A stretch of 64,000 bases of DNA from Paracoccaceae bacterium (GTDB taxonomy: Bacteria > Pseudomonadota > Alphaproteobacteria > Rhodobacterales > Rhodobacteraceae): assembly GCA_024639125.1 (NCBI GenBank), contig JAHEJA010000023.1, positions 21,284-85,283 on the forward strand, read 5' to 3'. This document shows, piece after piece, positions 34,048-43,037 of the stretch. The first letter of the stretch is position 1. Every line of letters starts with the position of its first letter. The position numbers and the translations under genes were made by a program. The notes below the pieces were generated by a model, which was not told where the DNA came from, did no database searches, and was given only the letters and a program-made list of their open reading frames with translations.

Positions 34048-36509
34048 TTGCCAAGTGGGGTGATTACGGTCACCCCGACAGCAGCGGCTCGGGCCAGATC
34101 AGCATCAAGTGACATTGGCACATACTCTCCGCGCCGCCAAAGTTGCCCCATGTTTTCATAATATTTCGATAAGAAATGCCCGGATTGTCCTGTTGAGGTG
34201 ATAAAAACAGAGCTGTCCGGATCGGCAAAATCATAAACGCCACGATAGCCTGCCGCGTGTACATTGGCAAAAGGCGTTGGATTAGTCCCGGACGTTTTAC
34301 CACGCATTAACGTGTTGTCACCACCGCTTGTTGATTGGCGAATATTGACGAAATAATTTAGCACCGGCACTTTGCCTAAAACGGGGTGGTCATGTGTTGC
34401 TTGGTGGGCATCCCCCCAACGCACAGCGCCTACATTGGTGCCATAGGTTTCAATAATCCAAACAATCGCATCATCCAGTGCCAATCGTGCAATATCCAGA
34501 CAGGTTTCGATGGGCGTACTTTGGCGAATATCACACCAAACAGCAGCGCCGTCGATATTACGATAAACCCGTTCAATAAAAAGTGGTTCGACATGGGTGT
34601 AGTCATCTGCCAGTGGGCCTAAATCATCGCGGATCAACCGATCCTGAAGGTTGCGCATCCATGCCGCATAGATCAACGGTTCGGGCATATGTTCGTTCAT
34701 TTCCCCGTTCCAATTGGCCAGCAATTCAAGCGCGCTTTGACGTTGCCGCGCAAGCGTTCCATCGGGTGCAGCTTCGCCCGTAAACCAAAGATCTTTGGCC
34801 ACCAGCGGCAATAATGTTCGTGCCGAAGTGCTAACAGTATCAAGCTGCGCTTCGATAAAGCTTTCGCGCGTGTGCACTTTGCGCCCCTGCATCAAGCGCG
34901 TCCAGCGTTGAATACGCTGACTGTCACCCCATTCAAATGAGACATGTTTTGGAAAGGGCTCATCGGTTATTTTATTGTTGGTATTGCCGATAATTCCGTC
35001 AACCGGATTACGTACTTCGGGATTTTCGGAATAGTCAAAATACCCTTGCCATCTATTTTCGGGGACCCAACCCAAGCTGGGCATCCGCCCTTGGGTGGCA
35101 TGGTTTGGATCACGTTTGGGCATGCGCCCCACAGATTTCATTGCAATCGATGTTTGATCGACCAGCGTCACATTTTGCGCCGGTGTCTGATAGCCTTTTA
35201 GCGCGGTAATAGCCTCTGAAACGGTGGTCGCCTGCATCAGCTTAATGCCTGCGCTAAACGACGTGTCTTGGTCCCCAAGTGCGGCCCAGCTCAGGGCAGG
35301 AACATGACCCGACGGGGTAATGTCGCCCAGTTTGTATAATGATTGTGGCAGGATCGGCCCATTCTCGCTCCAGCGAAGGGTAATCGTCTCGGGGGCTTGG
35401 CCCTTTATTTGGATGATGGTTTGTTTGGTATCAAAGGGAATATATCCCGACATTCCACGGTATTCGTTTGGATTGTTAGGGTTTATTTCCTCCATCAGAA
35501 TATCTTGGTCATCCAGATAAGATGATGTGAGCCCCCAGCCCAATTTCGCACTGCGTCCGGTCAAAATAGCGGGAATGCCGGGGATGGACCCACCAATCAC
35601 ACCGCCCGTGGCTAGTTCAAGCCGCGCAAGGTACCAAATCGTTGGGGCCGATAATCCCAAATGCGGGTCATTCGCCAAAATAGTGCCACCCGCAGCAGAT
35701 CGGGCAGGAGCCGCCGCAAATGCATTGGATGCACCCGCTAAACCCCGTGTGGGAAATGGCGAAAGTGCGGGCAATGATAGACCGGCGATTTGATTGGGCG
35801 CTGAAATTGGCATGATGCTGGCATAATCGGGCAGGGCGATGACCGATTTGCCGGGTACATCTGGCAAGATATCTAACAGCCGCTTCGCATCGTCTAATTC
35901 AAGGGACGTGCGCGCCCGCAAGACTTCTTCTGTGATGTGACCACTGAGCTGAAGGCTCATTAATTTTAAAAAGGCTAAACTATCCGCGGGGTGCCACGCG
36001 GCAAAAGGCGCAGAAAACAGAAACATCTCGGGGGCACCGCGACCAAGCGCGTCGCGATTAACTTCTTCTATGCGGGCGTTTACACCGCGCGCATAGGCTT
36101 CAAGCGCGCTTAGGGCTTCTGGGGTTTGCGACGCCAGACTTTTTTGCGCAAGCCCATGCAGATCAAGCCGCCGCAAGAGGCGGTCTATATCAAGCGTATC
36201 CGCGCCAAAAACTTCGGATAACCGCCCTTGGACGGTTCGGCGCATCACAAACATTTGCCACAAGCGGTCTTGGGCATGGGCATATCCTAGGCCGAAAAAT
36301 ACATCTTGATCGTTTGCGCCAAAAATATGGGGTACATTCGCGGTGTCTCGCACGATTTCGATCGTGTCAGTTAATCCGTCCAGTTCTATGGACTTGTCAT
36401 AAGTCGGCAACGAGCGTGAGGCCAAGTAGTAAACACCACACCCCCCGATAATAGCGATAACAATTGCCAAGACGGCCAGCCGATAGGTCCATATAAAGAG
36501 TGCGCGCAT
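34044..36509 (-). CDS. penicillin acylase family protein
   Basis: This is an Ntn-hydrolase precursor of 821 residues. An N-terminal hydrophobic helix (TYRLAVLAIVIAIIGGCGVYYLA, about residues 8-30) acts as signal or anchor for the periplasm. A small alpha segment follows, then the self-cleavage site AGASNAFAAAP near residue 260, whose Ser becomes the N-terminal nucleophile of the beta subunit; NDPHLGLSAPTIWY follows as in the family. Substrates in this family are amides, including N-acyl-homoserine lactones and beta-lactams; which applies here is unknown. The ATG at 36509 follows AAGAG and places the helix at the N-terminus; the frame extends 22 codons further without support. Confidence 0.85.
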   Translation of the reverse strand: MRALFIWTYRLAVLAIVIAIIGGCGVYYLASRSLPTYDKSIELDGLTDTIEIVRDTANVPHIFGANDQDVFFGLGYAHAQDRLWQMFVMRRTVQGRLSEVFGADTLDIDRLLRRLDLHGLAQKSLASQTPEALSALEAYARGVNARIEEVNRDALGRGAPEMFLFSAPFAAWHPADSLAFLKLMSLQLSGHITEEVLRARTSLELDDAKRLLDILPDVPGKSVIALPDYASIMPISAPNQIAGLSLPALSPFPTRGLAGASNAFAAAPARSAAGGTILANDPHLGLSAPTIWYLARLELATGGVIGGSIPGIPAILTGRSAKLGWGLTSSYLDDQDILMEEINPNNPNEYRGMSGYIPFDTKQTIIQIKGQAPETITLRWSENGPILPQSLYKLGDITPSGHVPALSWAALGDQDTSFSAGIKLMQATTVSEAITALKGYQTPAQNVTLVDQTSIAMKSVGRMPKRDPNHATQGRMPSLGWVPENRWQGYFDYSENPEVRNPVDGIIGNTNNKITDEPFPKHVSFEWGDSQRIQRWTRLMQGRKVHTRESFIEAQLDTVSTSARTLLPLVAKDLWFTGEAAPDGTLARQRQSALELLANWNGEMNEHMPEPLIYAAWMRNLQDRLIRDDLGPLADDYTHVEPLFIERVYRNIDGAAVWCDIRQSTPIETCLDIARLALDDAIVWIIETYGTNVGAVRWGDAHQATHDHPVLGKVPVLNYFVNIRQSTSGGDNTLMRGKTSGTNPTPFANVHAAGYRGVYDFADPDSSVFITSTGQSGHFLSKYYENMGQLWRRGEYVPMSLDADLARAAAVGVTVITPLGN

Positions 36510-36624
36510 CAAGAACTCTTGCTTATTTTTTGTTTCTATTTGTGTCTCATCACATATTTGCAGACTTGCGTCCATGCCAGAGCCGAGTCACAACTAGCAG
36601 AAACAGAAAACAAAAGGAAATACG

Positions 36625-37500
36625 ATGGCTAAAGTTGCATTTTTAGGATTGGGTGTCATGGGATACCCAATGGCAGGTCACCTCAAGGCCGCAGGGCACG
36701 ACGTGACGGTGTATAATCGCACTGCAGCAAAGGCTGAAAAATGGGTTGCCCAGCATGGTGGCGCAATGGCGTTGACACCAGCCCAAGCTGCCAGGGGCGC
36801 GGAATTTGTATTTTCATGTGTTGGAAATGATAACGATCTGCGGACTGTGTGTTTGGGCCAAGAGGGTGCCTTTGCCGGTATGTCCGCCAATACAATCTTT
36901 GTAGATCATACAACAGTATCCGCCGCAGTGACCCAAGAGCTATTTGATGTAGCGAAATCAAAAGGAATTTCTTTTGTGGATGCGCCTATTTCTGGTGGTC
37001 AAGCTGGCGCTGAAAATGGCGTTTTGTCCGTGATGTGTGGGGGCGAACAAGCATCCTATGACGCCGCATCCCCAATTATTGATGCATATTCCAAAATTTG
37101 CCGTCGTCTTGGCGACAGCGGAGCAGGGCAAAAAACCAAAATGTGTAATCAAATTGCAATTGCAGGTTTGGTTCAAGGCCTGTCCGAAGCGCTTCATTTT
37201 GCGCAAAAAGCAGGGTTGGATGGCGAAGCCGTCGTCGAAGTAATCAGCCAAGGTGCCGCCGGCAGTTGGCAAATGTCCAACCGCTATAAAACAATGATTG
37301 CGGATCATTTTGATCATGGCTTTGCTGTTGACTGGATGCGCAAAGATTTAGGCATCGTTTTACAGGCGGCAGACGACAATGGGGCCAGCCTTCCTGTGAC
37401 GGCTTTGGTGGATCAATTCTATAAGGATGTGCAGAAACTTGGTGGCGGTCGCTGGGATACATCAAGTTTGATCAAACGTTTGAATGCTCTAGATAAATAG
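36625..37500 (+). CDS. 3-hydroxyisobutyrate dehydrogenase-family oxidoreductase
   Basis: This is a 291-residue NAD(P)-dependent beta-hydroxyacid dehydrogenase. The Rossmann motif is FLGLGVMGYPMAGHLKAAGH. The substrate-binding DAPISGGQAGAENGVLSVMCGG is near residue 118, and the catalytic Lys is in GAGQKTKMCNQ near 170. The family includes 3-hydroxyisobutyrate, tartronate semialdehyde and 2-hydroxymethylglutarate dehydrogenases; the sequence does not settle the substrate. AAGGAAATACG precedes the start. It stands alone between the acylase and rne. Confidence 0.85.
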   Translation: MAKVAFLGLGVMGYPMAGHLKAAGHDVTVYNRTAAKAEKWVAQHGGAMALTPAQAARGAEFVFSCVGNDNDLRTVCLGQEGAFAGMSANTIFVDHTTVSAAVTQELFDVAKSKGISFVDAPISGGQAGAENGVLSVMCGGEQASYDAASPIIDAYSKICRRLGDSGAGQKTKMCNQIAIAGLVQGLSEALHFAQKAGLDGEAVVEVISQGAAGSWQMSNRYKTMIADHFDHGFAVDWMRKDLGIVLQAADDNGASLPVTALVDQFYKDVQKLGGGRWDTSSLIKRLNALDK

Positions 37501-37903
37501 GGCATCGGTATAAAAAAGACCCGATTACGTTTTTCACCATTGTATTTTGCTCTGATCTATCATTATGTAGAAAATAGGTCAGAGCCATTTAGGTTTTTTT
37601 GACCCAAGCAGATTTACTGTTTTCCGTGAAAAGCCAGATTTATCTGACGCCCGGTCAACAGCTCCGCCTAAAAAGCGGTGAAACGAATTGCCCTGTACGC
37701 ACAGCGACAGGCCATAAATGGGCAGACGTAGCGCGAATACGCGCACTCTGTCGGAGATGAAACGCGATGAGGCGCGCGAGAGTAAGTTCTAAAAGTGCAG
37801 AGGCCATTCGTGGCACTTTCTGCCGCGCGTCCAACTTCGCCCTAAATAGAAATCTGGCACTTAATTCACATGCTTTGCGCTGTGATCCAATAGGTGCGAG
37901 CAA
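37501..37903 (+). promoter_or_regulatory. 403-bp leader region of rne
   Basis: No gene is visible in this gap. The 3' half is probably the rne 5' UTR. It contains a perfect 7-bp stem, AAAGTGC / GCACTTT, around a 14-base loop (about 37794-37821), and GC-rich segments with several GCGCG repeats upstream of it (37730-37790). Long structured leaders mediate RNase E autoregulation in other bacteria, which makes that a likely function here. I recognised no known leader family. Confidence 0.45.
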
Positions 37904-40699
37904 ATGGATAATATGGCTAAGAAAATGCTTATCGACGCCACCCACGCCGAGGAAACTCGGGTTGTTGTGGTGGATGGAAACAAGGTTGAGGAATTTGACT
38001 TTGAGTCCGAAAATAAACGCCAGCTCGCTGGCAACATCTATCTCGCAAAAGTAACACGCGTAGAACCGTCCTTGCAGGCGGCCTTTGTGGACTATGGTGG
38101 AAATCGCCATGGGTTCTTGGCATTTGCTGAAATCCATCCGGATTATTATCAGATACCTGTCGCTGATCGCGAAGCGTTGATGGAAGAAGAGCGCGCCTAT
38201 GCTGAAGCACAGCGCCAGCAAGACGAAGATGACGAAAAACCAAAACGGTCTCGTCGGCGTCGGGGCCGCGCCCAATCGACAAAAACCAAAGATGTGGTCG
38301 AAGTCAAAGAACTGTCTGATCCCGATGCAACGGGGATGGAGACCATTGATCTAAGCGATGACTCCGATGAAAGTCTGGCGGTTGATTTAGACGATTTGGC
38401 CGCACTTGATGCGGTTGATGCATCCACGATTGATGCCACAACCCAAGATCCAACACCGCAAAGCGATGATGCCACAGCTCAGGAAACTGTGTCTGAGACA
38501 GAAGACATGTCTGACGCGGACGATCAAGACGATGATGCGGACGATACGGACAGCGAAGAGGACGATGCATCTTCTTCAGCTGCGGAACGCGATGACGAAA
38601 TCGAATCTGTTGCAGAAGAAGACGATTCTTTGGATTTGCGTCCCGTGCGCAAACAACGCCCACGTCGGTACAAAATCCAAGAAGTGATCAAAGTGCGCCA
38701 AATCATGTTGGTGCAGGTCGTAAAAGAAGAGCGTGGCAACAAAGGCGCGGCTTTGACAACCTATTTGTCTTTGGCCGGTCGCTATTGCGTATTGATGCCA
38801 AACACCGCCCGTGGTGGTGGGATCAGCCGCAAGATCACCAATGCTGTAGATCGCAAAAAACTAAAAGAAATTGCGCATGAAATTGATGTCCCAACTGGGG
38901 CAGGACTTATTATCCGTACTGCGGGCGCGAAACGCACGAAAACCGAAATCAAACGTGATTATGAATATCTTCAGCGGTTGTGGGAACAAATTCGCGAATT
39001 GACATTGCAATCTATCGCACCGGCAAAGATCTATGAAGAGGGCGATTTGATCAAACGATCAATCCGTGACCTTTATAATCGCGAAATTGATGAAGTTTTC
39101 GTAGAAGGTGATCGCGGCTATCGTATTGCCAAAGACTTCATGAAAATGATCATGCCAAGTCATGCGAAAAACGTGAAAAACTACACGGACCCGTTACCGC
39201 TTTTCGCGCGGTATCAGGTCGAAAGCTATCTAAATTCGATGTTCAACCCAGTGGTTCAGCTGAAATCAGGTGGATACATCGTCATCGGCGTCACAGAAGC
39301 GCTCGTGGCAATTGATGTTAACTCTGGTCGTGCGACCAAAGAGGGATCTATCGAAGAAACGGCTTTGAAAACCAACCTTGAGGCCGCAGAAGAAGTGGCG
39401 CGTCAACTTCGCTTGCGCGATTTGGCTGGTTTGATCGTGATCGACTTTATTGACATGGACGAGCGTCGCAACAATGCCTCTGTCGAAAAGCGGATAAAAG
39501 ACAAATTAAAAACCGATCGTGCCCGCATCCAAGTGGGCCGTATTTCTGGTTTTGGCTTGATGGAAATGAGCCGTCAGCGTCTGCGCCCTGGTATGATTGA
39601 GGCAACAACACAAGGGTGCCCGCATTGTCATGGTACGGGTCTTATTCGGTCTGATGACAACTTGGCTTTGTCCATTTTGCGTCAAATCGAAGAAGAAGGT
39701 GTGCGCCGTCGCTCACGCGAAGTTTTGGTGAAATGCCCTGTCGCCATTGCGAACTATCTCATGAACCAAAAGCGGGAACATATCGCCCAGATCGAAGCAC
39801 GCTACGGGCTTTCTGTTCGTGTTGAAGGTGATCCAAGTCTGGTAAGTCCGGATTTCGTGCTTGAGAAATTCAAAACTGCCACGCGTGTTATTCCTGAACC
39901 GACACTTCCTGTTGTGTCTGTTGATGCTATGATCATGGATCAAATCGACGAAGAGGCAATCGAAGACGAAGTTGACGATGTCGAAGACGTCGAAGACATT
40001 CAAGAAGATGAACAAAAACCCAAAAAACGTCGTCGTCGTCGTCGTCGTCGCAAGGGTGGTGGTCAGGAAAATGGCGATGATGCTGTGCACTCTGATGATG
40101 CTACTACACCTTCTGACGAAGCCGTGGAAAAGGTGGCCGTTGCTGCGGATGCACCTACAGAAGACACAGCTGTCGCAGCCAAAGACGACCAGAGCGAAGT
40201 GGGTGTAGAAACGCAAGTTGAAACACCTGAAGAGGCTCCTGCGAAAAAGCCGCGCCGCACACGAACCCGCAAGCCAAAAGCAAGCACAAGCAGTGAGAGC
40301 GCGACATCAGCCGACGCTGTAGCAGAGCCAGCGAAAGAAGCGCAGGCAGATGCCTCAGACGCGCCTACGGACGAAAAACCAGCTGAGAAACCGAAACGCA
40401 AGCGTGCTCCACGCAAAACCAAAGCGCAAAAAGAGGCTGAACTAGCCGCTGCAGCCGCAGAATCCTCACAAGAGACGGCTCCTGTGTCTGAACCATCAGC
40501 AGTGGCGCAAGAGCCGGTTGTTGTGGAGGTCGTAGCTGTGGAACCAGAGGTCGCCCCAGCAGAGCCAGTTCATCAACCTGAGCCTGCTCAAGAGCAAGCT
40601 GAAGCGGTGATTATACATTCGGACCCAGTTGTCGAAGAGACACCAAAGCCAACCGAGAAACCCAAGCCGAAACGCAAGGGTTGGTGGTCGCTAGGTTAA
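37904..40699 (+). CDS. rne: ribonuclease E
   Basis: This is a 931-residue endoribonuclease and degradosome scaffold. The S1 domain starts near residue 35 and is interrupted by a roughly 170-residue highly acidic insertion (about residues 85-245, Asp/Glu/Ser-rich), a feature of alphaproteobacterial enzymes. The catalytic aspartates are in LVAIDVNSGRA near 467 and GLIVIDFIDMDERR near 508, and the zinc link is GCPHCHGTG near 570. The C-terminal 270 residues are unstructured, with an arginine cluster (KKRRRRRRRRKGGGQ near 710), further basic patches and a conserved basic/aromatic end (KPKRKGWWSLG). It is preceded by a 403-bp leader and followed by a strong terminator. Confidence 0.95.
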   Translation: MDNMAKKMLIDATHAEETRVVVVDGNKVEEFDFESENKRQLAGNIYLAKVTRVEPSLQAAFVDYGGNRHGFLAFAEIHPDYYQIPVADREALMEEERAYAEAQRQQDEDDEKPKRSRRRRGRAQSTKTKDVVEVKELSDPDATGMETIDLSDDSDESLAVDLDDLAALDAVDASTIDATTQDPTPQSDDATAQETVSETEDMSDADDQDDDADDTDSEEDDASSSAAERDDEIESVAEEDDSLDLRPVRKQRPRRYKIQEVIKVRQIMLVQVVKEERGNKGAALTTYLSLAGRYCVLMPNTARGGGISRKITNAVDRKKLKEIAHEIDVPTGAGLIIRTAGAKRTKTEIKRDYEYLQRLWEQIRELTLQSIAPAKIYEEGDLIKRSIRDLYNREIDEVFVEGDRGYRIAKDFMKMIMPSHAKNVKNYTDPLPLFARYQVESYLNSMFNPVVQLKSGGYIVIGVTEALVAIDVNSGRATKEGSIEETALKTNLEAAEEVARQLRLRDLAGLIVIDFIDMDERRNNASVEKRIKDKLKTDRARIQVGRISGFGLMEMSRQRLRPGMIEATTQGCPHCHGTGLIRSDDNLALSILRQIEEEGVRRRSREVLVKCPVAIANYLMNQKREHIAQIEARYGLSVRVEGDPSLVSPDFVLEKFKTATRVIPEPTLPVVSVDAMIMDQIDEEAIEDEVDDVEDVEDIQEDEQKPKKRRRRRRRRKGGGQENGDDAVHSDDATTPSDEAVEKVAVAADAPTEDTAVAAKDDQSEVGVETQVETPEEAPAKKPRRTRTRKPKASTSSESATSADAVAEPAKEAQADASDAPTDEKPAEKPKRKRAPRKTKAQKEAELAAAAAESSQETAPVSEPSAVAQEPVVVEVVAVEPEVAPAEPVHQPEPAQEQAEAVIIHSDPVVEETPKPTEKPKPKRKGWWSLG

Positions 40700-40704
40700 A
40701 TAAG

Positions 40705-40729
40705 AACCCGCCGAAAGGCGGGTTTTTTT
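40705..40729 (+). terminator. rne terminator
   Basis: A perfect 8-bp stem, AACCCGCC / GGCGGGTT, with a GAAA tetraloop followed by seven T residues starts six bases after the rne stop. It overlaps the 3' end of the convergent tusA-like gene. Confidence 0.93.
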
Positions 40730-40952
40730 ATGTCTTTTGAATAGTGTAGCGCGTCACGTTGTTGGGTAATTCTTCGCTAGATATCAATATATTACCGCTT
40801 TCATGGCAGTAGTGCGGCACATCAATTATAGCCGCCGGATCATCCGCCAAAAGTAGCAGACTGTCACCGGTTTCCATACCTTTTAAACGCTTGCGCGCTT
40901 TTAAAACAGGTAGGGGGCACAATAGGCCGATTGCATCGAGTTCATGTATCAT
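40728..40952 (-). CDS. tusA: TusA-family sulfur carrier protein
   Basis: This is a 74-residue sulfurtransferase-like protein with the family motif ELDAIGLLCPLPVLKARKRLKGM; the Cys of CPLP carries sulfur in relays for tRNA thiolation or molybdenum cofactor work. Length matches the family. I chose the ATG at 40952; a TTG three codons upstream is also possible. It is convergent with rne and divergent from ccdA, with no sulfur-relay partners nearby. Confidence 0.85.
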   Translation of the reverse strand: MIHELDAIGLLCPLPVLKARKRLKGMETGDSLLLLADDPAAIIDVPHYCHESGNILISSEELPNNVTRYTIQKT

Positions 40953-41045
40953 GGCGTTCAAATAGGCCGTGATTTACATCTTGTCCACAAACTTGTGATC
41001 ACGGCAGGTCGTGACCTAGGCAAAAAATTAGATTAGACCACATCT

Positions 41046-41792
41046 ATGTTTGGAATCGACCTTATAGATGCGGGACTTTTACCTGCAATGATCGTAGCGC
41101 TAGCGGCAGGGTTCCTGTCGTTTTTGTCTCCTTGTGTTTTGCCGGTTGTGCCACCTTATTTGGCGTACATGAGCGGGGTGTCGTTGGCGGATTTGACAAC
41201 AACGCGACCAAAATCTGCGCTGCTGCCTTCGATATTTTTTGTTCTTGGGCTGTCTACCGTGTTTTTGTTGCTTGGGTTCACGGCGTCGGTGATTGGATCC
41301 GTTTTTTTGGAATTCCAAGAAACCTTTAACACTATCGCCGGTGTTATTGTCATGATCTTTGGTGCGCATTTCATTGGTGTGTATCGTATTGCTTTTCTGG
41401 ATCGTGAAGCACGGCTTGATGCTGGGGATCGTGGCGGATCTGCTTTTGGTGCATATGTGTTGGGTCTTGCGTTTGCCTTTGGCTGGACACCTTGTATTGG
41501 GCCGCAACTCGGTGCCATTCTCAGCCTCGCGGCAAGCGAAGCATCCATTGCCAAAGGCACTTTGTTGTTGGCGATTTATGCGATGGGTTTGGGCATTCCA
41601 TTTGTTTTGGTTGCTGCATTTTTGGGGCGTTTGACGGGCACCCTGAATTGGATGAAACGCCACATGGAACAAATCGAACGCCTCATGGGGCTCTTGCTTT
41701 GGACGATTGGTTTGATGATGCTGACTGGCGGATTTTCGGCGTTTTCCTATTGGCTTTTGGATAATTTCCCGATCCTTGCCAACTTGGGCTAG
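41046..41792 (+). CDS. ccdA: cytochrome c biogenesis protein CcdA
   Basis: This is a 248-residue inner-membrane thiol-disulfide transporter with about six transmembrane helices. FLSFLSPCVLPVVPPYLAYMSGVS carries the first redox Cys-Pro near residue 30, and AFGWTPCIGPQLGAILSLA the second near 150. It passes electrons to periplasmic thioredoxins for c-type cytochrome maturation. Length is typical of the short CcdA form rather than full DsbD. It stands alone, with an 60-bp gap to the following hydrolase gene. Confidence 0.94.
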   Translation: MFGIDLIDAGLLPAMIVALAAGFLSFLSPCVLPVVPPYLAYMSGVSLADLTTTRPKSALLPSIFFVLGLSTVFLLLGFTASVIGSVFLEFQETFNTIAGVIVMIFGAHFIGVYRIAFLDREARLDAGDRGGSAFGAYVLGLAFAFGWTPCIGPQLGAILSLAASEASIAKGTLLLAIYAMGLGIPFVLVAAFLGRLTGTLNWMKRHMEQIERLMGLLLWTIGLMMLTGGFSAFSYWLLDNFPILANLG

Positions 41793-41852
41793 TCAATCAG
41801 GGCGCTGCGCTGCATACTTGTCCAAAACTAAGTATCGGGTCGTGGTGTCAAA

Positions 41853-43037
41853 ATGGATATTAAACGTAGAAAAGTCTTCTACATACCGGGGTTCGACCCG
41901 TTTCCGCCTCGGCGCTATCGCGAATTATATCGCACCGAAAGCCAAATTCAGGCTGCGATTTCTGGCTACTCAATTGAACAAGGTTCTCTTCAAACTGATG
42001 GGTTTGGCTGGAGCGTGCACGCAGATATTGATGGTAAAACAACCGACACAGAAATAGAAGTTTTGATGTGGGCGGATATTGTTAAATCATCTATGTCTAA
42101 CAGTATCTTATCGACCTATCTTAATCTCATTAAGACCGCTTGGATTTATATATCAAGTGGTGTGCTTTTTGATCTATTCAAGCTGCGAAAAGGACCGGTT
42201 ATTGCGGCGCTTTATCCGGTTGGATTCTTGATTGGGCAGCTTGTGATTGCCTTATTGATTGCGTGGGGTTTGGCTGAAATCTTTGGTATGATCCATCCGC
42301 TTGCAAGCTACGCTGGCCTTTTGGCAATTTGGCCGATCCTTGCTTGGTTCAAGAAAATGGATGGCAAGGTATTTGCCTATTACTTGATGCAAGATTACGC
42401 GCACTCTGCGCAGCATTGGGGGGCTTATCCTGCGGATCTAAGTGCGCGCTTGGACATGTTTGCTGACAAAATTGCAACGGCACTCGAAAGCGAATTTGAT
42501 GAAGTGTTAATCGTTGGTCATTCTTCAGGGGCGCATATGGGTGTGAGCATATTAGCTGAATTAGACCGCAACGGTATCCTAGCACGCGCGCGGCCTATTA
42601 TTGGGTTTTTATCCTTGGGGCAGGTTGTCCCAATGGTTGGGTTTCTGCCCAAGGCCACGCAATTACGCCAAGACTTGCGGGACCTATCGCAATCATCGCA
42701 TCTAACCTGGGTGGACGTGACCGCGCCGGGTGATGGCTGCGCGTTTGCGCTTTGTGATCCTGTTGCGGTTTGTGGTGTGGCTCCTGAGGGCAAAATTAAC
42801 CCTTTGGTCATTTCCGCAGCTTTCAGCCAAACGTTAAAACCAGAAACATGGGCCAAACTAAAGCGACGGTTTTTTCGACTGCATTTCCAGTATCTTTGTG
42901 CATTTGATAACCCTGGTGATTATGATTATTTCAAAATTACCGCAGGCGCACAGACGCTAAAGGATCGGTTTGCCGCGCGTGCGCCATCACAATCCCGCAT
43001 AGATCATGCAGTGTCACGTCACAGGAGCCTATCATGA
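41853..43037 (+). CDS. membrane protein with alpha/beta-hydrolase domain
   Basis: This is a 394-residue protein with no clear family name. The N-terminus (RRKVFYIPGFDPFPPRRYRELY) is soluble. Two to three transmembrane helices lie at about residues 95-170, and the C-terminal half has a lipase-like nucleophile elbow, VGHSSGAHMGVSIL (Ser near residue 222), with an upstream strand EVLIVGH. A candidate Asp is in the DVTAPGDGCAF segment near 290. It overlaps the P450 gene by four bases (ATGA), so the two are translationally coupled and probably act in one pathway, perhaps on a lipid. Function is unknown. Confidence 0.65.
   Translation: MDIKRRKVFYIPGFDPFPPRRYRELYRTESQIQAAISGYSIEQGSLQTDGFGWSVHADIDGKTTDTEIEVLMWADIVKSSMSNSILSTYLNLIKTAWIYISSGVLFDLFKLRKGPVIAALYPVGFLIGQLVIALLIAWGLAEIFGMIHPLASYAGLLAIWPILAWFKKMDGKVFAYYLMQDYAHSAQHWGAYPADLSARLDMFADKIATALESEFDEVLIVGHSSGAHMGVSILAELDRNGILARARPIIGFLSLGQVVPMVGFLPKATQLRQDLRDLSQSSHLTWVDVTAPGDGCAFALCDPVAVCGVAPEGKINPLVISAAFSQTLKPETWAKLKRRFFRLHFQYLCAFDNPGDYDYFKITAGAQTLKDRFAARAPSQSRIDHAVSRHRSLS

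Noticed and set aside
39713..40422. Two long minus-strand frames opposite the 3' half of rne
   Set aside because: They arise from the biased codon use of the Ala/Glu/Arg-rich tail of RNase E; the products are low-complexity Ser/Val/Phe/Thr stretches.
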